A stretch of DNA of 64,000 bases from the NCBI RefSeq assembly GCF_028583425.1, contig NC_072794.1, positions 32,253,232-32,317,231 on the forward strand. The letters are read 5' to 3'. A model generated the notes under the pieces. It saw only the letters and a list, made by a program, of their open reading frames with translations. It was not told where the DNA came from and made no database searches. How positions within the stretch are numbered: the first letter of the stretch is position 1; the number at the start of each line of letters is the position of its first letter. Positions 9,620 to 20,406 of this stretch are shown here, piece by piece. Source of the DNA: Eublepharis macularius (taxonomy: Eukaryota > Chordata > Lepidosauria > Squamata > Eublepharidae). The position numbers and the translations under genes were made by a program.

Positions 9620-10039
9620 ACTTCAAAGATGGGATGCACAGAATAAAATAAAGCATGACTTGTCCTAACCTCATAGTGTAGCAACTTTTAGCCTGTTCTT
9701 TATTATAAGGAAGGCCGAATACACTTCTAAGGTATGCTAATTGCCTTATAATTTTTTATTTGAAAAAAATAGGCCACTGCTGGCTATCATTTCACTATTG
9801 AAAAATACAGGGGGGGGGCAACTGTTTGTCAGCAATCTGTGCTCCATGTGTACCTTTCCATTTTGCTTAAAGAAACATACAGTATATCTATAGGTCCAGA
9901 AAAAATGTTATTCCATGAAAGGGCATCCTTTTATGAATTCTGCATTTCTTGTAATATACATATAGCACTTCACATACCAAACTATACCAGCCAATAGCGA
10001 TTCTGCCACTGATTTGTGACAGCTTCACACTGTCACTTT

Positions 10040-10040
<1 letters not shown>
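9620..10040. other. intron 1 sequence, nothing recognised
   Basis: AT-rich, with a short G run near 9811. I see no repeat or gene. Confidence 0.5.
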
Positions 10041-10075
<35 letters not shown>

Positions 10076-10096
10076 GCGCACGTGTGTGTGTGTGTA
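10041..10096. repeat. compound microsatellite (CT)n-(GC)n-(GT)n
   Basis: About fifteen CT units are followed by TGTGCGCGCACG and then GT units, a compound dinucleotide microsatellite likely to be length-polymorphic. Confidence 0.95.
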
Positions 10097-10417
10097 AAAG
10101 GATGCAACAGTCTCTTATGAAAATGAAAAACTTGCTCTAGAGAGGAATGACAAGAACGTTTAGCCACCAGCAAAGCAATTCAAATATATAATGAGGCAAT
10201 TCAGTTGGCTGCCTTGTTGCCCTCCTCCATTCTTTAGGAAGCATAAAAGGCCAATTCACAAACAAAAGGGGGTTTCTTTGTGGGAAGTCACTCACATAAA
10301 TGCAGGACATTCGCCTGAAACAATGACATGAGCGCCTGTTCAACAGCCAAATAGGGGCAAATTTCAATACTCAACTGACTATAATAAAAGCAAAGCGCCT
10401 ATGAGAACAACATTAAA
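10097..10417. other. intron 1 sequence, nothing recognised
   Basis: No repeat or gene is recognised in this stretch. Confidence 0.5.
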
Positions 10418-10510
10418 CACCGGTCCAGGGGCACTTTAAAGACTAACAAAATTAATTGCAGCATAAACTTTTGTGAGCGAGAGCTGGTTTCATCAGATGC
10501 ATGACATGTA
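10418..10510 (-). mobile_element. half-copy of the hammerhead-like palindromic element, diverged
   Basis: On the minus strand: CATCTGATGAAACC, a GAGC hairpin region, CACAAAAGTTTATGC, then TTTGTTAGTCTTTAAAGTGC. This is the layout of the right half of the elements at 32047 and 51725, but the GAAA box is changed to AAAA. Confidence 0.65.
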
Positions 10511-12094
10511 CATCCATAGTACAAATGTTTTTTTACTTAAAGACGCAAGCAACAGGAAGGCAGGAGAGGGTAGATGTTACAAAAGGAGGCCGGTTATAAA
10601 CAACAGCCAAAGAGAAATCAATCCATCGATCAAAACATCAGTCTTATGGCAGCCATTTCAATTGAACTGGGGGCCGAGAATGAACACACCACACAGTCAT
10701 ATACAAGCAGAAATGTAGGAAGCATTTCCGACTGTTGTGTGAAAATGCAAGAAGGAATGACACGTTCAGGGCAAGAAGAATCCCCCTGCTGAATACTGGC
10801 AATGCAGTCACTATGCAGACAGCAAGGCTGGGCGGATAACCCCCTGGGGACAGGATGAAAAGAATGCAGCACTTAGCAGTTTTTCCTTTCCTTTCTGATC
10901 TGATAGCAGCGTTTTTAGAGTCTCAAATCTTCTTTACCAGTCCAGAGAGAGAAGCATATGTGTTACTGAGAAAGACGCAGAACAAGTACCCGTCGATTTT
11001 TCTGACAACCTTACTTCTTAAGACACTTAATAGGGTGTCAATGAAATATTCAAATATGCAGGACAAAAATATAACTAGGTACTAAATTTCAGCCCCAGAC
11101 CGCTAAATTTTGAGCAAAGCCAGTATTGTTTTCATTCTTAATTTGTGTTTCCAAGAAGATACAGGTGAAAAACAGGCGGGAAGTCTGGACAAATGTTAAG
11201 TGTCCACCGGCTGGTATTTCTGGCCCATGTGTGGCAAGAATCCCAAACCACTTGAAAAACATTTTGTTGAAAGAGAGTATATAAATACTGTAAATACATA
11301 AATAAATTCTGTCTTCCTCTCTTGCAGTCTTCAGCCAGGCTTTGCTGCCCAGACAGCCACTCTACTTCTCCGTCCTCACACATGCCACTATTTCTCTCCT
11401 TGCAAAATATCACAAAGCTATAGGTACACATATTTTCAAGGAAATTTTCTTTCCTGTTGCCACTCTGACAACTGAAATTTAGACACAGAACCTGAACTTT
11501 ATGCCACAGAAGGGCAGCCAGATTGCCAGAACCAAAACATATTTCAATGTGGCAAACTTGAGTCATTTGCTATCCTGAAAAAAGCAGACTGTTGTATATC
11601 CAACAAATACAGAGAGATAATTCTTGATAGACTAAGGAGTTTCATCCATGTTCTCTACATTCTAACTTTGAGCATCTGCTTGTTTATTTTGAACTTTATA
11701 TAGAAAGAGTGAAGGACAGACTATTTTGTTAATCTTCAGTCTTGTTGGAAAAGTACTGCCCCACCGAAAGCACACTCTGTGCCTTGTGGCTTTGCAGTGT
11801 AAATGCTTCATTGTGGTCTAAGTAGTGGAGAAAAAAACCCAAACATATTCTCCCCCTTCCCCAATCTAATATTCATTCATTCATCCCTCAGGTAGGCTGG
11901 GAGGGAAGGAGCAGTACATTTGTTGGTGGCCCTCTATCTTAGATCAGAGAAGCAAATGCAGGAAGCAAAGCAAGATTGAGACAGAGGACATGGTCTATAC
12001 ACAACGAACATAAATAGTCACTCCTTTGCCCTGGGAAAGAGTAATTCTTTGTGGAAGAGGATCTGGGCAGAATATCTCAGGTTCACATGTGCAG
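10511..12094. other. intron 1 sequence, no gene or clear repeat
   Basis: Several open frames of 70-140 codons occur on both strands, but none has protein-like composition or a family I recognise. Confidence 0.5.
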
Positions 12095-12345
12095 CAGAAT
12101 GCGAGGTTAGACTCCTGAGTAGAGAACCAAAAAAACCCACAAACCAGCCCGGTTTGTGGTTCGCGAACCAGTGGTTCGTGGAAGCTCGTTTCCACAAACT
12201 TCCACGAACTGATCTACTGGTTCTTTGGTTCGTCTTAAAGGGCAGTTTAAATTTCCCTGGGGAAATGGCCATTTAAACTTTTCCTGCCACTTGCAAGCGG
12301 CAGGGCCCTTTAAATGCCCAAATCCCATAAACCCCAGCCCCCCAC
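12095..12345. repeat. GGTTCG/CGAACC-rich foldback repeat
   Basis: It contains interleaved inverted copies such as GGTTCGCGAACC and TCCACAAAC/TTCCACGAAC, then TTTGGTTCGTC and a TTTAAATTTCCC block. It shares vocabulary with the window's first 90 bases. The CpG-containing palindromes give overlapping open frames on both strands with no meaning as protein. Confidence 0.5.
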
Positions 12346-12529
12346 ATCTGCACAACCTATCATAGGATTACAATTCTCTGGGTAGTATGGATACACACAG
12401 AACAGACAATCAGACCTGATGACCTCATTTACATTTATTTGCTGTGTCTGTGATGGTTGAATGTGAGGATCTATGTGTAGCTTTTGTATAGTTTTCTCTA
12501 CAGTATTTTCATTTTCTTGTATAATATCA

Positions 12530-12690
12530 TGGGGAGAGATTGTGGCTTTGCACCCAAAAGGTCCCAGTTTCTCCCGCCGAAAGGCACAGGCAGTAGGTGA
12601 TATGAAAGACCTTTGCTCGAGACCCTGGAGAGCCACAGCCAGTCCAAGTGGACAATACTGTCCTTTATAGATCAATACTGTCCTTTAAGA
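12530..12690 (+). mobile_element. tRNA SINE (GGTAGAGCA family), 3' part
   Basis: It contains the characteristic run GGCAGTAGGTGATATGAAAG, then CTGGAGAGCCACAGCCAGTC and GACAATACTG. The family is full-length at 63133-63340 on the minus strand. The 3' end (ATAAGGCAGCTTCATG) is replaced here by a short duplication of CAATACTGTCCTTTA. Confidence 0.65.
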
Positions 12691-13534
12691 CAATTTAATG
12701 TATTCAAAGGTTCTGGAACATGTCACAGTGTTGTGTGTGTGTACACAGAGTAAAGAGCCTGATTCCTAGTCAAGATCTTTGACTTGTAATGAAAAGCGTT
12801 TGTTTTCTTTTAAAATTGAGTTTCTACTTGTGACAGAAATTACACGCCCTGATGAATAAAAGGAAGAAATGACTCGCTTGTTTTTGCTACTGGTTATGGG
12901 GAATCTAAAAACAAGTTGTTTGGTTTCTATTCGGACTGTTCTACTTTTCTCTCAATGCTGGTATTTGGGATGGGACGGGACACACTTGCTCAAAGCTTCC
13001 CCTGTTAGGAATGGGTTGTAGGTAGCCATGTTGGTGCACGGAAATTTCTAAAAACAGAAGTTGTCTAGTACCATTAAGAATAAAGTAATAATATTATAAA
13101 ACAGCCTTTTGAGTTGTCCAGAACTCCTCATCTCTTCCTCAGGTTGGATGGTCAGTACCGAACTAAAAAATTGGGGGAAGCGGGGGGGGGGGGCAGGAAA
13201 ACAGATTTTTAGGCCATGATGAAGAGATGCAGATCTGAGGCCTCTCCCTCATGACCTGGGACATCTCCTCCCTGCCCCTCACAGGGTGCAAGCAATGAGA
13301 GAAGGGAATGATTTTGATGGTAGACTGCTGGCTGCAGATGAGAGGACCAAAAGAAGTCAGTGGAAGTCCACAGAAGAGAAGAGTGTGGTAAAGTTGACAG
13401 ATGGGCAGCACGTGCTAGCTTTCCCCTCTCGGATTCAGTGAAGATATTAATTTTTGGATTTTGTCTTGAACTGTTTCTCATGGTAACATCCCCCTCTCAC
13501 ACGCAACCCTTTTTGTTGTGTATATAAATCTGCC
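12691..13534. other. intron 1 sequence, no gene
   Basis: A (G)n run lies at 13181-13191. The minus-strand open frames around 13163-13481 show no family resemblance. Confidence 0.5.
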
Positions 13535-13665
13535 TGATGGACTTTTACTCCGGTGAATCTGATGAAGTAAGCTGCGACTCACAAAAGCTTATGATGGAAT
13601 AATTTTTGTTAGTCTCTAAAGCACCACTGCACTCCTGTTTTATTCTACTGCTACAGATTAACACC
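13535..13665 (+). mobile_element. diverged hammerhead-like palindromic element, right half
   Basis: It has ATCTGATGAAGTAAGCTG, CACAAAAGCTTATGATGG, TTTGTTAGTCTCTAAAGCAC and CTACAGATTAACACC. This is the right-half layout of the family. The core is degraded (AAAA for GAAA). Confidence 0.65.
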
Positions 13666-14232
13666 CATCAAGATTTTTACAATTACTTTCCCTTTTTTAC
13701 ATATGTTTCCATTGAAGACCTGTGGAAAACGGCAGTGAGTACTTTTGCATCCACTGACATTTTTTTCCTAACCATGAAAAAAGTCCCCATATTTTTTTCT
13801 TGTGTATGTCTAGATGCCCCAGCCCTGAGCTACTGTTTCTAAGCACTGAAGACAGCCACTCAAAACCCCTAGCAGCCCCCTGGAGGGTTGAGGACTTTTA
13901 GTTTGTTTGAGACTTCCCAGGCTCCGGGTTCATTCTGGGAGAACTTACACATAAGTAGTCAGAAACTCCAGACACAGGCTTAAATGTAAGTGTTGTTTCT
14001 TAATTCAGGAGAGTGTATCCAGAGCAGGAACCACTCTAGAAGGCACAAGCAAAAGGCAATAAAATAACAACAGTTTAGCTTACCTATTTCTAGCTAAAAC
14101 TATCTGACTAGACATGAAAGCTTGCTGACTTTGCTTTGCTCTGAAGTAGCTTCAAGTTGCTCACACTCACAAAGCCCAAAACCAAGCCAGGCAGCTCTGG
14201 TCATCATAGGACCTGACATGGAGCAAAAGTCT
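13666..14232. other. intron 1 sequence, nothing recognised
   Basis: No clear repeat or gene. Confidence 0.5.
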
Positions 14233-14240
14233 CTCGCATG

Positions 14241-14495
14241 CAGGGCTTTTTTTCAGCAGGAACGTGGTGGAACGGAGTTCCGGAACCTCTTGAAAATGGT
14301 CACATGGCCAGTGGCCCTGCCCCCTGATCTCCAGACAGAGGGGAGTTTAGATTGCCCTCCATGCCAGTGGTGCGGAGGGCAATCTAAACTCCCCTCCGTC
14401 TGGAGATCAAGGGGTGGGGCCACTGGCCATGTGACCATTTTCAAGAGGTTCCGGAACTCCGTTCCACCACCTCTTTTCCCAGAAAAAAAGCCCTG
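14241..14495. mobile_element. palindromic hAT MITE with perfect 8-bp TSD
   Basis: The element is a near-perfect 255-bp palindrome. It starts CAGGGCTTTTTTTC and ends GAAAAAAAGCCCTG, with long arms (for example GGAGTTCCGGAACCTCTTGA on the left) around a spacer of about 13 bases near 14367. It is flanked by the identical octamer CTCGCATG at 14233-14240 and 14496-14503. The CAGGG terminus plus 8-bp duplication indicates the hAT superfamily. Arm similarity and a perfect duplication suggest a fairly recent insertion. The mirrored open frames of 143 and 98 codons come from the palindrome and are not genes. Confidence 0.93.
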
Positions 14496-14503
14496 CTCGC
14501 ATG

Positions 14504-14855
14504 CTGATGGAATCAAGGTAGGAATAGAATGGTCAAACCAGGTGTCCAAGTGACAGCGTGTGTTAATGAGCGTAGTGAGGAACCATCTTTTCTTGGACTG
14601 TCAGTTAATCCAGGCACACTTCGATATCAGCGTTGCTAGGCCTGAGAAAGCAGGGAGGGCGAGCGGAGATGAGACTCCCTTCCACCCAAGGACATCTTGG
14701 TCTTGCAATAACAGGCTGCAGGTGCAATTAATTAAGGAGCCTACTCATTCCATTCCCAGGGTGGCAAGACAGAACTGGGCCTGTGAGAACTTACGAGCCT
14801 GAATCAAAGTGCTCAGACCAGGCATGTCTATGTGGCTTGTTATAGAGAGTGTATT
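14504..14855. other. intron 1 sequence, nothing recognised
   Basis: Short unique-looking stretch between transposons. Confidence 0.5.
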
Positions 14856-15240
14856 CACTTAGGCTTGTCATTCCCTCGGCTGGGGAGGCGGGATCCCCTG
14901 CTCCCACCTCCTACCCCCACCCCCACTTACCAGGCCAGTGGGGGAGGGGTGCTCCCTGGGAAGCTCCCCTCGGCGGCACAGCGCACCCGTGGGCGGCATA
15001 GTGCGCTCCCACGCCCCACAGTGGTGTACTCCCGTGCCCTGCAGCAGGCCCGTTTCGGGTTGAATCGGACCCCACAGAGGGTGGTTCAGCCCTTTGGCGA
15101 GTGTGGGAGTGCTCCCAGCCACCCTTTGACCCACATGATGATGTCACGCTGTGTGCATGAGCGAAAAGAAGTGGAGAGGAAGGAGGGGAGGTAAGAGCCA
15201 GTGTCCCAATCTGCCACCGGGAGAGTGAAGGGACCGGGCA
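14856..15240 (-). mobile_element. decayed GC-rich hAT element related to 4363 and 29904
   Basis: It has the same features in inverse order: AGGCTTGTCATTCC at one end, GGGATCCCCTGCTCCC, GGGAGTGCTCCC, GATGATGTCACG, and GACCGGGCAACTCTA at the other. The terminal repeats are mutated and I cannot identify a target duplication. Confidence 0.6.
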
Positions 15241-15410
15241 ACTCTATATTCACTCCAGATTTTATACCTAAATTACCATTCACACAGATGCTCACATGAG
15301 CAGTGTAAAAGGGTTGTGTGTGAGGAGGAGACATACAACTTTGCATAGACAGGAGGACAACCTGGAAACTACAACTGGTCCAGAATGCAGCAGCCTGACT
15401 ATGGTCAGAG

Positions 15411-15562
15411 TAGGGTTGCCAGCCTCCAGGTGGTGGCTGGAGATCTCCCAGAATTACAACTGATCTCCATGCCACAGGACCCTCCTCTCCCCAAACTCCA
15501 CTCTTGCCAGGCTCCACCCCCAAAATCTCCCAGAATTTCCTAACATGGACCAGGCAACCCTA
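15411..15562 (-). mobile_element. hAT MITE (TAGGGTTGCCA family), perfect 8-bp TSD, nested in a LINE
   Basis: It starts TAGGGTTGCCAGCCTCC and ends GGCAACCCTA, flanked by GGTCAGAG at 15403-15410 and 15563-15570. It lies in the opposite orientation to the copy at 46701. Removing it and one duplication restores continuity of the LINE around the VQNAAA motif. Confidence 0.9.
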
Positions 15563-15948
15563 GGTCAGAGGATAGCTGCTAGGAACATGTTACCTATTCT
15601 GAAACAGCTACACTGGCTGCCAGTTTGTTTCCAAGTTCGATTCAAGGTGCTGGTCATGAATTTTAAAGCACATCACGACCAGGGACCCACAAATTTGCAG
15701 GACTGTCTCCTTGTACATGTCCCAGTATGATCCTCAGGCAGCCATTTATTAGTGGTGCCACCCTTTAGGGTGACCCGTTTGGCATCAACCAGAGCCCATG
15801 CCTTTTTCATTGAGGCCCCTGCTCTGTGGAATGGGCCCCATGAAGAAGTGAGGAGAGTCCCCTTCTTGGAGATATTCAGTAGGCGCTGCAAGACCTGTCT
15901 GTTTTGCTAGGGATTTTGAGGAGTTTTAAGCAGGGGCTGACCCGGACA

Positions 15949-16039
15949 ATGGCAAACCACCTCTGTTAGTCTCTTGCCATGAAATCCCCACCAGGGGTCA
16001 CCATAATTCAGCTCTGACTTGAGGGCAGTCTCTACCACC
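15949..16039 (+). mobile_element. 5S-SINE 3' fragment
   Basis: It carries CAATGGCAAACCACCTCTGT, TAGTCTCTTGCCATGAAA, CCAGGGGTCACCATAA and CAGCTCTGACTTGAGGGC, the body of the 5S-derived SINE without its 5S head. It interrupts the LINE 3' UTR. Confidence 0.75.
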
Positions 16040-16160
16040 AAGGGGGGTGGGATTTGGTGTGTTTTTTTAATTTTAACTGTAAATGTTTTTAATCTGCTAT
16101 TGTAAGCCACCTTAAAATATGTGGAAAGGCAAGATATGTTTTAATAAACAAACAAGCAAT

Positions 16161-17175
16161 GTGTTTATCAGAGATAGAAAGCACAGAGGTAGCTTCCTAA
16201 ACATCCTTTCTGAAATCTTAACCCCACACTATTACTTGTCTCAATCATTTTCTTAGAAGCAGAGACACAGGCAGGGGACAATTCAGTCCCCTCTAACACA
16301 AGCCCTGTTCACAGGGATCAATGAAAGTATACATAGTGTATACTTAATTGTTCTTTATACATGTGTTAATTCTTAGTTTACAAATCAACACATGAACAGC
16401 TGAACACGTGACACAAATTCTGTATTTGTCTAGGTACTGATCCCTGGTTTCAGTTATTAAGTGAATGTATGTTGGCTCTTTCTTACAAACAGATGTATGC
16501 TCATACCGGCAGAAAGTTCATGCGTTCACTGTAACATGTGAACAGGGCTATAATGTGACCAGCATCAGGGGTTCTGTGGGAGTTCCTGTTTTGTGTATCT
16601 CAATTGTTCACAAGCCAAGTCAAACAGTGAACAGCCAAGATATCCAAATGGTAGAGCTCTGCCCAAACATCTTCTGTTTCAAGGCTACAACCCAAAGATT
16701 AGCATGCTGCGCCTTGCCTTTCCACCCAGGTGCGCTATGTCTTTTGGAAAGTGTAGCTCATAATGAGGATTCAGGAAGGAAGACAAATCCCCACTGGGCA
16801 TTTTCCAGCACAACAGATCAGGTTTCAGGTATGTGCATTGTCAGAAAACAGCTACCAGTATTCAGAGGAATACTGATGAAGAAAATGTCTTTTTTACAGT
16901 CATAATAGCTAACTAGCCAAAAGAGTCCATTGATGGGGTACAGCGAGTCAGCTGTTTGGACTAGCAATGAAACAGATGAGTAATATATTGAACATTTGTC
17001 TCTAGCCAGGTTTCAAAACGGAGCCCAGACCACCTGCAGATTAGGGACAGGTCTTATTCAAGACAGCTGTGATTATCATGATTTTAAAATACCTTTTTTA
17101 AAAAAATCAGTGGAGTGTATCTAACCATCCAGTACAGGGAGGCTGTTTAAAAAAGGGAGAAGGGAAGCGTTGGGA
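16161..17175. other. intron 1 sequence, no repeat recognised
   Basis: A 146-codon plus-strand open frame (16465-16905) is present, but its translation matches no family I know and it lacks support. Taken as chance. Confidence 0.5.
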
Positions 17176-17255
17176 AGAGGCTGTGAGTGGTAGAGCATAA
17201 GGTTTGTATGCAGAAGGTACCAGGTTCAATTCTTGGCATTTCTATTTAAAGATTT
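17176..17255 (+). mobile_element. tRNA SINE (GGTAGAGCA family), 5' part only
   Basis: It shows GTGGTAGAGCATAAGG (A-box-like) and GCAGAAGGTACCAGGTTCAA (B-box-like), then TTGGCATTTCTATTTAAAG. The later body is missing. Confidence 0.65.
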
Positions 17256-17298
17256 TTAGGTAGTGTGTTGGGTAGAGTACAAAATGTAAAAATGTACC

Positions 17299-17542
17299 TA
17301 GGCTTGACAGTCCCCCAATCAAGGCAAGGAATCCCCTGCCCCCAGGCACCATTGCCCACTGCCACTGCAAGCAGTGCCAGAAAAGTTTAAAAGTCCCAGT
17401 AGCATCAACATCACTTTATGGTAAAAGCCTCTGTCACTTCTGGGTTTTCACTGGAAGTGATGTAATGGCGGACATGATTGCATAGCCCCCCATGGCCCTA
17501 CCTCAAACCTCCTGACGGTTGCCAGGCAGCCTGGCAACCCTA
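17299..17542 (-). mobile_element. decayed hAT element (TAGGGTTGCCA family)
   Basis: It starts TAGGCTTGACAG and ends CTGGCAACCCTA. Flanking octamers AATGTACC and AACATACC match at 6 of 8 positions, consistent with an old hAT duplication. Inside, AGGAATCCCCTGCCCCC and GGAAGTGATGTAATG relate it to 14856 and 29904. Confidence 0.65.
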
Positions 17543-18364
17543 AACATACCCTAGTACACTGGCACCAATAAGAGTGGTGCTCTGAACCAGCTAACAGGAT
17601 CCAGGTACTGGGAACAGTTGAGATCTGACAGAGGGAGGTTTAGTCAGTTAAGTTTTAAGGGTCGAGAGTTAAAACTTGGAAGTGATGAGGGAGACAGAAG
17701 AATTAACCTAACAAGAGTGTGACTTAAAGCTTGGTGAAGATATCAGATCTTCAGTTCAGTTCCCTGATCTGGGAAACTGAGCACAGTGAGGTGTTACAGT
17801 AGGCAAGCAGGATTTTGTGAGTCTGGTATGTACCTTAGCTGCAACAGAGTGCAGTGCTGATATGTCAGAAACCTCCCTGAGTCTTTTCCATGGAAAAATA
17901 CTGTTTAAAACCTAACATCTCACAACTCCTTTGTTCAGTATTAATATCTACCTCAGTTGTATGTTTCTTTCTTAATAAATTTAATTCTTATTCATTTTAA
18001 AAAGCAAACCATCTTGTTCCTGTCACTCTACATTATCTCTCAATTCATAACCCAGGCCTAGATTTTATCCCATCAAACCTTTTAAAATCCTTCTGGAAAC
18101 TATAGTGTATGTGGGAAACTGTGACTGAAAAAATTCTGTGGGGCAGTATCTACCCTCAGGAAATCCATCATAGGTAGCAACAGACTCTCTCTCCCTGAAA
18201 CCCTGGAGTACTGGTGTTGGTGACAGTAGACAGTATTGGGATAGATGGACCGCTAGTCTGATATGAGGTGGTTTCAGATGTTCATTCAAAAGTTTCCACT
18301 TGTGGTATTTACCCTACGGCATTGTTTATGAAATTGTCCTTGATAATGTCTGTACTACTCTCAC
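17543..18364. other. intron 1 sequence, no gene
   Basis: Nothing recognised. Confidence 0.5.
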
Positions 18365-18445
18365 ACTGTGTAATCTGCCTCGAGTCTCAGTGAGAAAGGT
18401 GGACCATAAATGACATAAATAAAAATTTAAAAAATAAACAAATAC
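18365..18445 (+). mobile_element. LINE 3' tail (L2-like)
   Basis: CACTGTGTAATCTGCCTCGA, GTCTCAGTGAGAAAGGTGGA and CATAAATGACATAAATAAA form the 3' tail that recurs inverted at 53283 and 56535 and, shortened, at 57745. Confidence 0.65.
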
Positions 18446-19565
18446 ACCATTGCCAGGACTCTACTACTTCATTCCTGTCATATGCTGCTGGATGTAGATT
18501 AAGGGACCCCTTTGGGGCATGAAATGAGGGGTGTGAATTCGCAACTGTGTGGGTATGTTCCTTAAAATAGCAGCTTCAGAAACGGCGAAACAGGGCTGAG
18601 CAGTGACCAAATAGCAAACCAGAAAGCATAATCCTGCTAAACTCACATATGCTTCAGAAACTTCTTTCTCTCATCTTCTAAACTATTAGTGTCAGTTTTG
18701 CAACAAACTCTCACAAGCTTCCTTCTTTCTGCCAAATTGCCATATGTTTTTGACCATCCAGTGAAATCAGAGCAATTTAGAACTCTATGACTACTGTCAA
18801 AAGAAATTAAAGAATGTTTTGTGTTTCATGATCCATCATTCTTCCTTCATCTGTTCATTACAGACTCAGCTCAATGTATACGGAAGTCCAGGGGAATCTT
18901 TCCACAGACATAAAATTGGTTATTGACAGTGAAAACTTTTCCACAAATGTCTAAACTTTATTAAATGAAACAAATGAAATCCCATGGTTTCTGCTTCAAA
19001 TAATTTAGCTAAGGAGACATTCGGTCAACTATTAGTAGCTGAGTTTTCATCTGTATGGCTTCCACAGTTTGTTTCTTATTCCCAATGATGTAATCTGATA
19101 TTAGGCAAACCCTGCACCCATTGCAGTTAGCAAGACATTCTACACTGGATGCTGGTCCCCCTCCCCCATGATTGTGTGTGTATTTTAGCATTCAGCTAGA
19201 TGTAGAGTTCTGCAGAACTCAAAAGCTTGCACACTGTGTTGTGTTATTTTGGCTGTTCTTAATATAAAGCACTATGTGGATTTACTCCCTTGCTCCCCCA
19301 CCCCCACCAAACTTCAGTGAGTTTCCTTGCCTGGCTGCCTAGAGGCAATTCTTATTCTCTATAGCCAAACAGGCGAGTGGCTCTTTTCCAGCTTGCTTCA
19401 TACAGCACTACCCTTACAATGGTGTTGTAAGTTAACATACTTTCAGCTCTTTCAATAAGTTAAATATGCTACATACATGCAATGCCTAATTCTGGCCTGG
19501 AGGAACAAGCAAGGGTAAAAGGAAGAGACAGAGGCTGGGAAAATATCCTATGACTAACTCCTAAT
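18446..19565. other. intron 1 sequence, nothing recognised
   Basis: AT-rich unique-looking sequence. Confidence 0.5.
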
Positions 19566-19573
19566 GTCTAACC

Positions 19574-20398
19574 CAGGATTCCCCAAACTCGTCAAACTTG
19601 TGGGTACCTCTCAAATATTAAGAGTTGTGAGCACCACAAATAAAATGATTGCCATGGGTGGGTGCAGCAATCACAAAATGAGCTATTCCGCATGATCGAG
19701 TTTGATCGGACTTTCTCAGCAGTCGTGCCACAGTGGAGTCTTACGAATCCACCACTCCCCGATTCCACATTACTGCTGTTGCTTTGCATTGACATTCCAT
19801 TCCTCCATGCTCCAAGTCCATCGTGAGTAATTTGCTCGCATAAAAATTGATTCCTCATAGGGTTTTGTGGGGGAAGTCGACAGACGCGTCTTCTCCATTT
19901 TATTTTATTTTTTTCAAAAAAAACCCTTGCTGCATATAAACGTTGCATCAAACAAACACATAGCATCGGTCCCACCGCATTTCCCACCGCTATCATGGAA
20001 TGAGAACTGGTTATCGACATTCTTCCATGACAGCCACACTCGTTTCCCTAGCCACCTCGACTGTTCGAAATGACAGACTCCGGGCCACACTACGAGGTTT
20101 GATGCTTGCATCGCCCCTAAATATTCAGTCCAGCTGGTGGTAGAAAGGGCAGGAAGCAGGGGCATTGCCAGAACAACTGTTATGAGCTACCAGAAGCTTG
20201 TACAAATTTTTACTCTCTGCAGACAGATAGGTAATACCTCCGGGACTCTTCTGAAACATTGCGTCCTGCAGTGAAGTGGAGAGAAACCAGGACTGGCTGT
20301 TTGCTTTACGGAGGAAGCAAATGGACCTCAGGAAAGACACTGATGGGCACCCAAGCACCAAGTTGTAACACCCCCAAGCACCAAGTTGGGGATCACTG
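19574..20398. mobile_element. non-autonomous hAT transposon, about 825 bp
   Basis: The left end CAGGATTCCCCAAAC and the right end GTTGGGGATCACTG are imperfect inverted repeats of the common hAT form CAGTGNTCCCCAA. Flanking octamers GTCTAACC (19566-19573) and ATCTAAAC (20399-20406) match at 6 of 8. The interior is richer in CpG than its surroundings (about 19690-20110). No transposase is recognisable; the 142-codon minus-strand frame at 19592-20020 shows no BED or dimerisation motif that I can see. Confidence 0.75.
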
Positions 20399-20406
20399 AT
20401 CTAAAC

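Larger units (their letters stand above)
15330..16160 (+). mobile_element. L2/CR1-like LINE, 3' end of ORF2 and 3' UTR, with two nested insertions
   Basis: Translated pieces include LQLVQNAAA before the nested hAT element, then LKQLHWLPVCFQVRFKVLVM after it. These are the conserved motifs just before the end of ORF2 in L2/CR1-type LINEs. Stops and frameshifts mark it as dead. The 3' part ends with a TTGTAAGCCACCTT tail and TTTTAATAAACAAAC. A hAT MITE (15411-15562) and a 5S-SINE piece (15949-16039) lie inside it. Confidence 0.75.

Noticed and set aside
14122..14553. Mirrored open frames of 143 and 98 codons
   Set aside because: Both come from the palindromic hAT MITE, so the same peptide appears on both strands.
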